This document shows positions 38,167 through 47,581 of a stretch of DNA of 64,000 bases, piece after piece. The position numbers were made by a program, and so were the translations under genes. Numbering within the stretch: the first letter of the stretch is position 1; the number at the start of each line of letters is the position of its first letter. Where the stretch lies: the NCBI RefSeq assembly GCF_002735925.1, contig NZ_PEDL01000011.1, positions 54,487-118,486 on the forward strand, read 5' to 3'. Source of the DNA: Sporanaerobium hydrogeniformans. GTDB taxonomy: Bacteria; Bacillota; Clostridia; Lachnospirales; Cellulosilyticaceae. The notes under the pieces were generated by a model. It was given only the letters and a program-made list of their open reading frames with translations, was not told the DNA's origin and did no database searches.

Positions 38167-40401
38167 TTATACACTAATCGGAAAACTTAAGATGACTTTA
38201 AATAAATCGCCATCAATAAAAATTTCTAAGGTACCACCTTGAATAGCTGTCAAACTCTGTGCAATAGCTAAGCCCAATCCTGAACCTTCTGTACTTCTTG
38301 CTGCATCCCCTCTAGTAAAGCGACCAAAAAGCTCCTCTGGTAAAATATTAAGATAATCTCTAGATGTATTCTTTAAAATAAACTGAGCTTGCTCTCCTTT
38401 ATTAAGCACATCTATGTAAACCCGTGTATGTGGCATTGCATATTTATTAACATTTGAAAGAAGATTTTCAATAATGCGCCAAAGATGTCTTCCATCAGCT
38501 TCAATATATGCCTCTTGTAATTGATGAATGATTACCTCTAAATTATTTCTTGCTAAGCGATCACTATATTCTCCTACAGCCTGTTCTACTAATTGATGAA
38601 ACTGAATTTTTTCTGGTTCTGCCTTTATATTGCCAGACATTGCCTTTGAGGCTTCCACTAAATCCTCTACCAGTTGCTTCAACCGATTACTTCGCTCATC
38701 CAAAACCTCTATATATTCTTTTGCTACCTTGTTTTCTATTTTTTCTTCTTTTAATAGATCAATATAACTTATAATAGAGGTAAGTGGCGTTTTAAGGTCA
38801 TGGGATACATTCGTAATCAGCTCTGTTTTGAGACGTTCATTTTTAATACTCTCTTCTTTTGCCCGTTCTAAACCATCACCTATATGACCTAAACAATAGC
38901 TCAGCTCTTTTAAGGCAGGTAAGCTTAAAGAAAGTTTAAATTGAGTTTTTAACTCTCCCTTTTCTATTTTTTTTGCCACACCCATTGCCTTACTAAAATC
39001 TACTGCACTCTTTATAATAATACTTGTTATAAAGATTTCTATAAGAATAAGCAAAACACTATTTATGTATACAAGCTTGTTATCCGTTAAATTTATATAG
39101 CTAAAGCTTTCTTTAAATAAAGTATATACCAGTATCCCTTTTATCCCTAATATGCCAATACCTACTAGCACAGTTAATTTAACATAGTTCTTTTCCGAAT
39201 GCAGGTAACTGGATATCTTTTGTTGCCACTTTTTTAAAGCTCCTTTTATTTCTTTTACTCTAAACTGTTTAACTACTATTTTATTTTTACTCCACTCCCA
39301 TAGTTTATAAATATAGATTGCTTCATACCATCCAGGCCTTTTTATAGCTTTTTTAAACAGAGAAAGTATCATTAGACCTATTCCTGCTCCCAGGGCACTT
39401 ATACCCAATAAACTTATATTCTCTACTTCATAACCTTTCTCTAACTCAGCAGGTAGCCAACTTCCCTCCCAATAGTTAATCTGTTTCCAACTAAAATAAA
39501 GATATAGTACTCCACTCAAACTCACGAGTGCCACTAGACCTACTCTATCTATAGGTAAAATCCATTCTCTTATTTTACTTCCTGCTTCTTGCGTTTCAAG
39601 CTCCTTATTTGATGGTCCTTGAAGCTTCTTTCTCCACATTAAACATATGCCTATACCAACTAATTGAAGAAAAGCAGTCACTCCCCATTTATAATAAAGA
39701 TTGATTTTAGCATTTCTTTCATCGTAAAAGCTTTTAGCCTTATAAAAGTCATCTTTACTTTGAAGAGGTTGCTTTAACCCTATATAGAGTCTATAATTTT
39801 CTGCTAGTTCACCTTCCTCTAAGGACTTTTGCAAATTTCCCCAACTTAGTTTTTGCCTTTTACCATTTTGCTCTAAAATATATTGTCCATTCCCTATAAT
39901 ATAAGCCTTCTTTGATTTAAAGTATTCCGTCACCTGAGCTTCTTTTAAAAGGTTACCTTCTTGCAAATTACTGATAATCCTTCCCTCAGCCTCGTTAATA
40001 ACCCAGTATTCTAGGTTAGTTACTTCTCCTTCAAGCTTACTTATCTTTTCTATCAACTGTTCAAAGCTTTGCTTTTTAGCTTCTAATATATCTTTTATAG
40101 CTGTCTCTTGCTTTACTTTGAAGGTTTGCTTGCTATAATAAGCATCTATTTCTTTTTGGCTTACCTTCTCTTCATCAAAGCCCCCTTGCTTATCGCTTGA
40201 TACGAGTATACGCTGCATAAAGGTTCCTATATTTAAAAGCTCTTCTTTGCAAATGGGACTATTATAGTAACTTTGAGGTAACATACCATATTCCATAAAG
40301 CCTAAGGTACAGTTTATCAATGTAAAAATAACTGATGATACAAGACAAAAAAGAATTATAAGATATAACTTGCTTTTAATATTTCTCCACAATATAACCA
40401 C
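38167..40401 (-). CDS. Multi-pass sensor histidine kinase
   Basis: A 744-residue membrane kinase. TM1 is at about 12-33, then an extracytoplasmic domain of about 200 residues. Five more hydrophobic helices follow, near 240, 290, 330, 405 and 442. HisKA carries the phospho-acceptor His in NVSHDLKTPLTS (about residue 530), and the ATPase domain has IIENLLSNVNKYAM and GSGLGLAI. The start ATG 40401 lies 26 bases inside the response-regulator gene. The extra membrane region between sensor and kinase is unusual. The signal is unknown; a VanS-like envelope role is possible. Confidence 0.9.
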   Translation of the reverse strand: MVILWRNIKSKLYLIILFCLVSSVIFTLINCTLGFMEYGMLPQSYYNSPICKEELLNIGTFMQRILVSSDKQGGFDEEKVSQKEIDAYYSKQTFKVKQETAIKDILEAKKQSFEQLIEKISKLEGEVTNLEYWVINEAEGRIISNLQEGNLLKEAQVTEYFKSKKAYIIGNGQYILEQNGKRQKLSWGNLQKSLEEGELAENYRLYIGLKQPLQSKDDFYKAKSFYDERNAKINLYYKWGVTAFLQLVGIGICLMWRKKLQGPSNKELETQEAGSKIREWILPIDRVGLVALVSLSGVLYLYFSWKQINYWEGSWLPAELEKGYEVENISLLGISALGAGIGLMILSLFKKAIKRPGWYEAIYIYKLWEWSKNKIVVKQFRVKEIKGALKKWQQKISSYLHSEKNYVKLTVLVGIGILGIKGILVYTLFKESFSYINLTDNKLVYINSVLLILIEIFITSIIIKSAVDFSKAMGVAKKIEKGELKTQFKLSLSLPALKELSYCLGHIGDGLERAKEESIKNERLKTELITNVSHDLKTPLTSIISYIDLLKEEKIENKVAKEYIEVLDERSNRLKQLVEDLVEASKAMSGNIKAEPEKIQFHQLVEQAVGEYSDRLARNNLEVIIHQLQEAYIEADGRHLWRIIENLLSNVNKYAMPHTRVYIDVLNKGEQAQFILKNTSRDYLNILPEELFGRFTRGDAARSTEGSGLGLAIAQSLTAIQGGTLEIFIDGDLFKVILSFPISV

Positions 40402-41068
40402 TCCCCCATACTACCTTTATGTATTTTGGTTCCTTTGGATTGATTTCAATTTTTTCTCTTAATCTTCTAATATGTACAGCCACTGTATTTTCTGGTGAAT
40501 AAGCTGTCTCCTGCCATACCTGTTCGTATATTTGATGAATGGATAAAACTTGTCCACTGTTCCTAAGTAAGTAAACAAGTATTTTATACTCCGTTGGGGT
40601 GAGCTTAATTGGTTCTCCATCTACTGTTACTTTATTGTTGCGTGTATCTACCCATAATCCCCCATTTATTAATACCTCTTCATCCTGCTTAAAGCTTCCT
40701 AACGTCGTGTAACGTCTTAGTTGAGATTTAACCCTTGCCAAAAGTTCAAGGGTATTAAAAGGTTTTGTTATGTAGTCATCTGCTCCAAAATTAAGACCTG
40801 CTATTTTATCTGTTTCCTCACTTTTAGCAGATAAAATAATAATAGGAATGTTTCTCTCCTGCCTTATTCGTAATGTTGTTGAAAGCCCATCTAGCTTTGG
40901 CATCATGACATCAAGAAGTATTAGATGCACTTCTTGTTTTTCCAATAGTTCTAGGGCCTGTTCCCCATTATATGCCTTCAAAACATGATAGCCAGCTTTT
41001 TGAAGGTGCATTGCTAAAGAGCTCACAATCAACTCATCATCGTCGCATACTAATAGTGTATAAATCAT
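40376..41068 (-). CDS. OmpR/PhoB-family response regulator
   Basis: A 230-residue regulator: receiver domain with acidic pocket CDDDELIV, phospho-acceptor Asp in LILLDVMMPKLDG and Lys in LSAKSEE, then a winged helix (KLTPTEYKILVYLLRN, VAVHIRRLREKIE). I use the ATG at 41068 (GGGGAG upstream). The kinase gene overlaps its 3' end by 26 bases, so the pair is translationally coupled. A 10-base-spaced direct repeat upstream (41169-41186) may be its own binding site. Confidence 0.93.
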   Translation of the reverse strand: MIYTLLVCDDDELIVSSLAMHLQKAGYHVLKAYNGEQALELLEKQEVHLILLDVMMPKLDGLSTTLRIRQERNIPIIILSAKSEETDKIAGLNFGADDYITKPFNTLELLARVKSQLRRYTTLGSFKQDEEVLINGGLWVDTRNNKVTVDGEPIKLTPTEYKILVYLLRNSGQVLSIHQIYEQVWQETAYSPENTVAVHIRRLREKIEINPKEPKYIKVVWGSGYIVEKY

Positions 41069-41168
41069 ATGACATCTCCCCATTCCTCTTTCTCTCTTTA
41101 ATATTATACATCATTTTTTCTCTTTCTCCCTTATTTTAATTACTAAATCTTACAGATAACTTCATGAA

Positions 41169-41186
41169 TTTCTTACGGTTTCTTAA
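41169..41186 (-). promoter_or_regulatory. 10-base direct repeat, candidate response-regulator operator
   Basis: On the plus strand TTTCTTAC-GG-TTTCTTAA: two copies of TTTCTTA with a 10-base period, one helical turn, as OmpR-type dimers prefer. It lies about 100 bases before the regulator start, with TATAAT at 41103-41108 (reverse strand) downstream and no good minus-35, fitting activated transcription. Confidence 0.45.
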
Positions 41187-41190
41187 GAAT

Positions 41191-41228
41191 AATAAAAAGC
41201 AGCAACTCTATATAATAGGGTTACTGCT
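41191..41228 (-). terminator. Terminator downstream of the 80-aa gene
   Basis: Read leftward, AGCAGTAAC..CT pairs imperfectly with AG..GTTGCTGCT, followed by TTTTTATTATT. Confidence 0.6.
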
Positions 41229-41284
41229 GTAACTAAAAATGCCTGCAAACTTCTTTTTTATTTTAAAATATATAGCCATATGCT

Positions 41285-41527
41285 TTATAAATTTCTCTCT
41301 GTACCATAGCAATCCGTACCATACTTTTGAGACTCTTTACTTATTTTGTCAAGAAAATCTGCTATCTCTCCAATCTCCATATCGTTTTTAACTTGAATGG
41401 TATAAAGCTTTTCTAAAGTAAAATTTTTAAGTTCTAAAGTTAAACCATCCTCTTTCTTATCTTGGTAAATGCAACGGTAGCCCTCAGCATATTTATCTTT
41501 TAGTTCTTTAAATTTATCTTGCTCCAT
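41285..41527 (-). CDS. Small hypothetical protein (80 aa)
   Basis: I do not recognise this 80-residue, charged, probably cytoplasmic protein (MEQDKFKELKDKYAEGYRC...). A plausible ribosome binding site AAAGGAG stands 9 bases before the ATG. It has helical, amphipathic stretches and two Cys; no membrane segment. It lies downstream of the DUF4914 gene on the same strand, 75 bases apart, and before a terminator-like hairpin, so the two may form one transcript. Confidence 0.6.
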   Translation of the reverse strand: MEQDKFKELKDKYAEGYRCIYQDKKEDGLTLELKNFTLEKLYTIQVKNDMEIGEIADFLDKISKESQKYGTDCYGTERNL

Positions 41528-41602
41528 CTAAAATGCTCCTTTAGTTATTATTTCTTTATAACTCTAGCATTTACCTTTTTTATTTATTTCATGCTTATTC
41601 TA

Positions 41603-43483
41603 TTAAAAACGAATAGGCCATAAATCATTATAAGCTTGTAAATCACCATCTGTTAGGCAACATTCGATAATCTGTCTACCTAGTGGATGAAGCTCTGGTG
41701 TTAAATACTGTTTTAATTCTTGCTTAAAGAAATCCTGTAAGATTTTTGCACCTTTATCATAGCCTTCTATACCTACTTCTGGTTGAAGATGTGTTCTTAG
41801 AAATACTTTAGGTAAATCTGTTCCGTCTACCTTAAGATTTTCTAAGGAGTAACCAAGTAAAGGACACCTTGATTCTTCTAATTGGCTTTCATTAAATTTG
41901 ACACTTCCACGTCTTGCTAAATATTCTCTTGTAATCCACTGGGACATAAAACCGACTTCATAAGCTCCAATATGTTGGTTAGGAATGAGAATGTAACGTG
42001 TACTTGGTGTAGCCTTCATTTGCTCAAGTAGGAGATTGGCTTGATCTACACGCTTACCTGTTGCAAAAGGCCAATAAGAACCTACCCCCTCGCTCTTCAT
42101 TCCTTCACTATCCAAAATACTAGGGTTGGCATGACCACGTGGTGCTACTAAACGCCAAAGCCATGCAAGAGGTGGTGGCAGGATATGAAAAAGACCCATA
42201 ATCCCATAAGTTGGCTCTTCTTTCGTACAAAGGGGTGCACGTACTCCAAAACTACGAATATCAACTTCCACCGCTTCATCCACAATCTGTGGAACCAAAC
42301 GTCTTGGCATAATCACACGTGGATTTGGACAAGGCTTTCCAAGCTCTTTATCCATAATATGTTCCCAAATCAAGCACGTTGCATTGGGAATAGCCTCTAT
42401 ATTTAAGAAAATTAACGGCTCTTTAGCATGTGTACACAGCTTTTCATAATGTGGGTCTACCCCATATTCATTAATATGGTTCACACGAAGAAACCACCCT
42501 TCTTCGCCATCTGCTACCACTAGTTTATTACTTTCACCTTGTAAATCTGGACGACACATTGCCATATCATCTGTAACAGGTTTAAGCTCACAACTTGCTG
42601 ATAAACTAATATAAGTTTTATCTCCTGTTATCTTATTTTTTCCTAAAAGAGTACGTCCTTCACTATCCTTATGCATTTGCTCTGCCATCTCACTTTTTCC
42701 ACCACCACTGGCGCCTTCATGCATAATAGTTAATACATTTTCATAAGGTGTAATTACTTTTACAGTTGAAGCATGAAGTGTTACCCATCCTTCTTGTTCC
42801 CCTATATTTAAAAGTACGCCATAAATCCCCTTTTTAGCACTTGGTCCTGGATAAAGATTGTAAGAGAAAACTTCATGCACATCTTTTAAACGGTTATGAA
42901 CAACGACTTGTTTGCCATTAAAATGCGTGTGTCTAAAAGGCGGTGCTACATAAACAATAGCTCGTGGGGTAAAGCCTTGCCTTACTTCTTTAGCTGCTAC
43001 AAAACCTTGTAAGTCCCCTAAAGCTGCTGCAAAAAAAGCTGCATTTTTAGGACCAATCATTAATGCTTCATAGCCAAGTTTATTTCCGCCAGCCATAAAA
43101 GGAAGAACTATAAGCTCTTGCTTTGCTAACCAAGCAAAGGTTTCTTTTCTAATACCTTCAAAGCTTTCGCCATATCTTGCTTCATAGGTAGGCTTATCTG
43201 TTTCACCTTGATCTCCAATAACGACACAATCTGGATCTCTTCTTCTCATATACATCTCTCTATAGTTAACAGCGATACCATTCTTACATTTAACAACGTC
43301 TGCCTCAGTAATACTTTTACCTGCCTCTATTTCATAAGCCACTTCAAAAGTAGTATGACCTTCTTTCCCCATGGCTAACTCAAATAAATGTTCACGACTT
43401 GTAGGTATGATATAATTCTCTTTATAATTTAATAATGCTTTTACTTCTTCTGGTAAAATCATCTTTTGTAAAATTTCTCTCAT
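41603..43483 (-). CDS. DUF4914-family protein, PEPCK/HPr-kinase-like P-loop fold
   Basis: A 626-residue soluble protein of the uncharacterised DUF4914 type. A P-loop GASGGGKSEM lies near residues 257-266, resembling the P-loop of PEP carboxykinases (GLSGTGKTT) and HPr kinases. Downstream are a KNKITGDKTYISL segment and conserved HTHFNGKQ upstream. I place the start at the ATG at 43483 with GGAG 8 bases upstream, rather than 43501. The fold suggests phosphoryl transfer with ATP or GTP, but no substrate is known and I do not claim PEPCK activity: the kinase-1a and metal motifs of true PEPCK are not evident. Confidence 0.75.
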   Translation of the reverse strand: MREILQKMILPEEVKALLNYKENYIIPTSREHLFELAMGKEGHTTFEVAYEIEAGKSITEADVVKCKNGIAVNYREMYMRRRDPDCVVIGDQGETDKPTYEARYGESFEGIRKETFAWLAKQELIVLPFMAGGNKLGYEALMIGPKNAAFFAAALGDLQGFVAAKEVRQGFTPRAIVYVAPPFRHTHFNGKQVVVHNRLKDVHEVFSYNLYPGPSAKKGIYGVLLNIGEQEGWVTLHASTVKVITPYENVLTIMHEGASGGGKSEMAEQMHKDSEGRTLLGKNKITGDKTYISLSASCELKPVTDDMAMCRPDLQGESNKLVVADGEEGWFLRVNHINEYGVDPHYEKLCTHAKEPLIFLNIEAIPNATCLIWEHIMDKELGKPCPNPRVIMPRRLVPQIVDEAVEVDIRSFGVRAPLCTKEEPTYGIMGLFHILPPPLAWLWRLVAPRGHANPSILDSEGMKSEGVGSYWPFATGKRVDQANLLLEQMKATPSTRYILIPNQHIGAYEVGFMSQWITREYLARRGSVKFNESQLEESRCPLLGYSLENLKVDGTDLPKVFLRTHLQPEVGIEGYDKGAKILQDFFKQELKQYLTPELHPLGRQIIECCLTDGDLQAYNDLWPIRF

Positions 43484-43792
43484 GTCTTCATCTCCAGTCA
43501 AATTGTGTCAAATTTCAAGAATATAGATTGATAATTTTAATATCTTTCATATTCAAATTTCTTTTTCTTATTTACTATAACATTTTTTGTCGATATATGT
43601 AAACCTTATTTTAAAAAAATAAATAAAAAGAGAGTTTGTAAAAACTTTCTATGGTTCTTATTTCCTTATTATTTATAATAAATACCAGGAAATAATCTTA
43701 CCATTTTTCATTTTACATAACTCTATTTTCTTTTTTAAATCTATCAGATGTTTTTTCTAATTATTTAGACAAAAGATTTTTTATATATTTTT

Positions 43793-45553
43793 TCATTCTT
43801 GATTTTCAAGATAATTTATAAATTTTCCTACAATTCCAGGATCAAATTGTGTCTCTGCACATCGTTTAAGTTCTTCTTTTGCTTTTTCCTTGCTCATTGC
43901 TTTTTTGTAAACTCGCTCTTGCATCATCGTATCATAAGCATCAGCTATATGAATAATACGTGCTAGTAGTGGAATCTCTTCTCCTTTTAACCCTAGTGGA
44001 TACCCCTTACCATCCCATCTTTCATGATGTGTAAGAACACAGGTTGCTACGTTTACAAGTTCACTGGAAGCATTGATGATACGATACCCTTTTTCTGCAT
44101 GGGTTTTCATAATTCTAAACTCTTCTTCAGTCAACGGCTCTGCCTTTAACAATATCTCTTCACTGATACCAATCTTACCTATATCATGAAGCTGCGCTGC
44201 TAACGTCAGTTCATCTAACTCAGAAATTTTTAGATTTAGCAGTTTACCAATAGCTTGAGCATAAGCAGTGACTCGCTCTGTATGGATCTCTGTCTCCATG
44301 TTTTTTTCTTCTAGACTTTTTTGTAAAGAAGACATAACTGAACTACGAATACTTTTTTTCTCAAGAAGCTTTTGGCGATATACCTTATCTTCAACTTTTT
44401 TAATACATGTATAAATATCCTCATCTACCTTTTGCTTTATACTTTCCCCCAATGCCACACTAAGCTGTACAAACTCATATTCATAACGATTACACTCTTC
44501 TAAAATGGTATTGATAATTTCCTCACATTGACTTTCATCATGATTCGGTAAGAGGATAATAAACTCATCTCCTCCCCATCTAAAAGCATAACCTCTTCCT
44601 TCACATACTTTATAAAGCACTTCTGAAATGCTTTTTATTAATTTATCTCCCTCCATATGACCAAGGGTATCATTTACAAGCTTAAGTCCATTTACATCTC
44701 CCATTATAATTCCTAAAGGCATATACTCTTCTTTATTAAGTTCTTCTATTTTTTCCTCAAAACTATGACGATTGTAAAGTCCTGTTAGTATATCCACTTC
44801 ACTTAAATATCTTAGTTTTTCTTCAAGGGTTTTTTGCTGGGTAATATCACGTGATACTCCGACTATACCATAGGCCTCACCTTTGCTATTTAAGACAGGA
44901 ATTTTAACATTTTCTTCTATGCGAAGTTGGCCCTTGGCATTTTTAGTTGTACACTCAAAACACTTCGTTTGCTTACTTTGTAGAATCTCTTGGTCTTGCT
45001 CCATAAATACTTTAGCTTGTATTTTATCCTCTAAAATATCAAGGTCTGTTTTTCCTTGTATTTCTGTTATCCCTTTTTCTTTATAAAACTGTTCAAAAGT
45101 TCTATTGTAACCTTTAAATCGACTTTCTTCATCTTTATAAAAAATAGCCTGTGGCATGGCATCAATAATGGTTCGTAGTATATCTTTTTGCTGTTCTATT
45201 TGAGCTTCTCGCCTTTTTCTTTCATTTACATTCATTACTATCCCTGCCACAGCCTGTATCTGACCTAGCCTGTCTTTTAAAGGAAAAATATATCCTCCTA
45301 TTGTCTCACTATTATTTTGTACCTCTATAATCGAAAGCCTTCCCGTCTGAATACATTGTATTTTTTGTTCTTCATAGAGCCTTGCTTGTTCCTGGCCAAA
45401 AATTTCGCTACTTTTCCTTCCTTTTACTCTATTAAATTTCACATGAAACAGCTCTTCAAAAGGACTATTTAAAAATAATATATTAGAATCCAAATCTGTA
45501 ATCCATAAAGGATAAGGCATGCTTTCTAAAAATATTTCACTTAAGTTTTGCAC
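43793..45553 (-). CDS. PAS-PAS-GGDEF-HD-GYP cyclic-di-GMP signalling protein
   Basis: A 586-residue cytoplasmic protein with two PAS domains (about 5-110 and 125-235), a GGDEF domain with intact FRWGGDEF near residue 327, and an HD-GYP domain with LHDIGKIG (about 460) and HHERWDGKGYPLG (about 523). The GGDEF part could make c-di-GMP and the HD-GYP part degrade it. An RxxD inhibitory site five residues before GGDEF is absent. The start is probably the GTG at 45553, though the ribosome binding site is weak. No membrane segments, so it senses an internal or diffusible signal. Confidence 0.9.
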   Translation of the reverse strand: MQNLSEIFLESMPYPLWITDLDSNILFLNSPFEELFHVKFNRVKGRKSSEIFGQEQARLYEEQKIQCIQTGRLSIIEVQNNSETIGGYIFPLKDRLGQIQAVAGIVMNVNERKRREAQIEQQKDILRTIIDAMPQAIFYKDEESRFKGYNRTFEQFYKEKGITEIQGKTDLDILEDKIQAKVFMEQDQEILQSKQTKCFECTTKNAKGQLRIEENVKIPVLNSKGEAYGIVGVSRDITQQKTLEEKLRYLSEVDILTGLYNRHSFEEKIEELNKEEYMPLGIIMGDVNGLKLVNDTLGHMEGDKLIKSISEVLYKVCEGRGYAFRWGGDEFIILLPNHDESQCEEIINTILEECNRYEYEFVQLSVALGESIKQKVDEDIYTCIKKVEDKVYRQKLLEKKSIRSSVMSSLQKSLEEKNMETEIHTERVTAYAQAIGKLLNLKISELDELTLAAQLHDIGKIGISEEILLKAEPLTEEEFRIMKTHAEKGYRIINASSELVNVATCVLTHHERWDGKGYPLGLKGEEIPLLARIIHIADAYDTMMQERVYKKAMSKEKAKEELKRCAETQFDPGIVGKFINYLENQE

Positions 45554-45846
45554 GCACTCACTTCTTTCTATAAAATTATTATCTTAATATTTTATAATAA
45601 TTAGTTGAAAATAGCAATTTTGATACGATAAACATTTATAAATTTTGTACGAAATGCGTTATTCCAAATTATAACTAGCAAATTTTTTAATTAATTTCTA
45701 ATCCATATAGCTTATGAATTTTTCAAATAAAATAGTATCATTGTTTTATTCTATTTTTCTCTATGTCACTAGCTCTTTTTATGTCTAAAATTATAGAAAT
45801 ACACTCATTTTAAAAATAACGCATAGGCTTTTTGATGTTGATAAAT

Positions 45847-45895
45847 AAAAAGGCTATAAAGTGAGAATTTCCAGTCTCACTTTATAGCCCTTTTA
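45847..45895. terminator. Bidirectional terminator downstream of the MATE gene
   Basis: AAGGCTATAAAGTGAGA pairs with TCTCACTTTATAGCC, with A5 and T4 flanks. The remaining part of the 359-base gap 45554-45912 is AT-rich and shows no gene. Confidence 0.83.
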
Positions 45896-45912
45896 CTATT
45901 AAATAGGTTTCC

Positions 45913-47196
45913 TTATACTAAATTCTTTAGCCACTTTCCTGATTTTAATCGACTTAGTTCAAATAGCATCTTAATAATTTCTTCTGTACAGATGAGGAAA
46001 AAAACACCATATACAGGAAGTTTTAATATCAATGCACCTATAAAAGAGAGTGGTACACTATATAACCAAATAGTACCTGCTTGTACAAGCATGGAATAAA
46101 GCGTATCACCACCTCCTCTAAAGACTCCCACAATCATCACCATATTAAAGGCACGCAGAGGAAGGAAAAGAGCCATAATTCTTAGAACACTTACAGTATC
46201 CCTATAAGTTTCTGGTTGCACCTTAAAAAAGCTTACAATAAAAGGTGCTAAAAACCAGATGAAAACGCCAAGTAATACTCCCACAAGTGGTGTCAGCTTA
46301 CCAACATGTACAGAATAAGTTCTTGCTCTTTCTTCTTTACCTGCTCCAATGCTATTCCCTATCATAATAGCAGCTGCAGTGGCAATCCCTATGAGGAAAA
46401 TCATAAACATATTATTAAGAGTTGTTGCTATCTGCATCGTAGCTACAGCATTGGTACCAATACGTGCATAAGCAATGGAGTAAAAAGTAAGTCCTATAGA
46501 AAAAATAAGCTCATTAGCAATAACAGACCAAGAGGTGATAAAGTATTTTTTAAGGCATTCCATATTAAAACTAAACAGCTCCTTAATATGAGCTGCTACT
46601 TTGTTTTTGCTGAAGTACACTACACTTATAATAAAGGTCATTTCAAGTAAACGTGCTAAAGTAGTCGCAAGCGCTGCACCTTTTACTCCCATTTTAGGCA
46701 TTCCTAAATTTCCAAAAATAAATACCCAGTTTAAAAATGCATTAGCAAGTACCCCTATTAAACTAGCAAACATAGGTACTTTTGTTTGCTCTGTACTCCT
46801 AAGAGCAGAGGAATAACCTTGTGTAAAATTCATAAATAAGCAGCTCATCGCTACAATACGGAGGTAATCTGCTCCTAGCCGAATAACTTCTCTATCTTTT
46901 GATAGAACCCCCATAATAACTTCCGGAAAGCTAAAAGCACCTATCCCAAAAAGCAAAGAGGCCATAAAACCTACAGTCATGTCAACCCCTAAAAAGGTCT
47001 TAATCCCTTTAAGCTCTTGTTTCCCCCAGAGCTGAGACATAAAAACACTGGCTCCTGCGTTAACTCCCATTAGACACAATGTAAAAATAAATATATATTG
47101 ATTAGCTAGACCTACTGCTGCAATAGAAGCCTCCCCTAAATTTCCTACCATCATATTATCTACTAAGTTAAGAGAGGAAGTAATAAAGCTTTGCAA
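45913..47196 (-). CDS. MATE-family efflux transporter, 5' end frameshifted
   Basis: Sodium- or proton-driven multidrug/toxin exporter of the MATE family. The open frame encodes 427 residues with about eleven or twelve hydrophobic segments and the family signatures SLNLVDNMMVGNLGE, ALRSTEQTKVPM and GVKGAALATTLARLLE. It can only start at a TTG at 47196, which lacks a ribosome binding site and removes part of the first helix. The normal start appears to be the ATG at 47261 in another frame, with a one-base deletion between (see the separate entry). Either the gene is broken, or the reading depends on recoding, or there is a sequence error. Confidence 0.85.
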   Translation of the reverse strand: MQSFITSSLNLVDNMMVGNLGEASIAAVGLANQYIFIFTLCLMGVNAGASVFMSQLWGKQELKGIKTFLGVDMTVGFMASLLFGIGAFSFPEVIMGVLSKDREVIRLGADYLRIVAMSCLFMNFTQGYSSALRSTEQTKVPMFASLIGVLANAFLNWVFIFGNLGMPKMGVKGAALATTLARLLEMTFIISVVYFSKNKVAAHIKELFSFNMECLKKYFITSWSVIANELIFSIGLTFYSIAYARIGTNAVATMQIATTLNNMFMIFLIGIATAAAIMIGNSIGAGKEERARTYSVHVGKLTPLVGVLLGVFIWFLAPFIVSFFKVQPETYRDTVSVLRIMALFLPLRAFNMVMIVGVFRGGGDTLYSMLVQAGTIWLYSVPLSFIGALILKLPVYGVFFLICTEEIIKMLFELSRLKSGKWLKNLV

Positions 47197-47225
47197 AGTA
47201 ATAGGTACCGCTAATAGCCATAACG

Positions 47226-47261
47226 TTTTTAAAACGCATGATCCTGAAACACCTTTTTCAT
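47226..47261 (-). other. Authentic start and frameshift site of the MATE gene
   Basis: The ATG at 47261 has a perfect AAGGAG 7 bases upstream and encodes MKKVFQDHAF before a TAA at 47229-47231. Adding one T to the TTTT run (47231-47234) restores DHAFLKTLWLLAVPITLQ, which joins the transporter frame and gives about 449 residues, the usual MATE length. Confidence 0.8.
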
Positions 47262-47292
47262 CCCTATTCTCCTTTTCTTTAATAAATCCAAT

Positions 47293-47332
47293 AAAAAAGC
47301 AAATGGGTTGTTGGAGCCGCCCATCTGCCTTT
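47293..47332 (-). terminator. Terminator between the mutS2-like and MATE genes
   Basis: Read leftward, GCAGATGGG pairs with CCCATTTGC (one mismatch), followed by TTTTTTATT. Confidence 0.65.
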
Positions 47333-47505
47333 TATTATTTATTATTTTATTTTCTATTATTTTATTTACTGAGATTATAAATCATCTTAACAACATACTT
47401 TTTTATTGTCTTATAAATCTTCTTAAATGTCAATAGTCCATTTTCTCACTTAGCTATACGATGCTACTCTTGTTTTCATCTTATTCCTCTTCAAATGCGT
47501 ATAAT

Positions 47506-47581
47506 CGTAGGGGTGGATTCTATATCCACCTCCTGTCTCATACCCTTAAACATTTCAGGGTAATATAGAATCGTCCCCTAC
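47506..47581. repeat. Inverted pair of palindromic GTAGGGG repeats at the 3' end of the mutS2-like gene
   Basis: Plus-strand element at 47506-47530 reads CGTAGGGGTGGAT then TCTATATCCACC. A second element on the minus strand, 47581 to 47558, reads GTAGGGGACGAT then TCTATATTACCC. Together they are about 76 bases and can form one large hairpin. The same family recurs at 55824, 55931-56038 and 59506. The right element runs into the last codons and stop of the mutS2-like gene. Confidence 0.75.
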
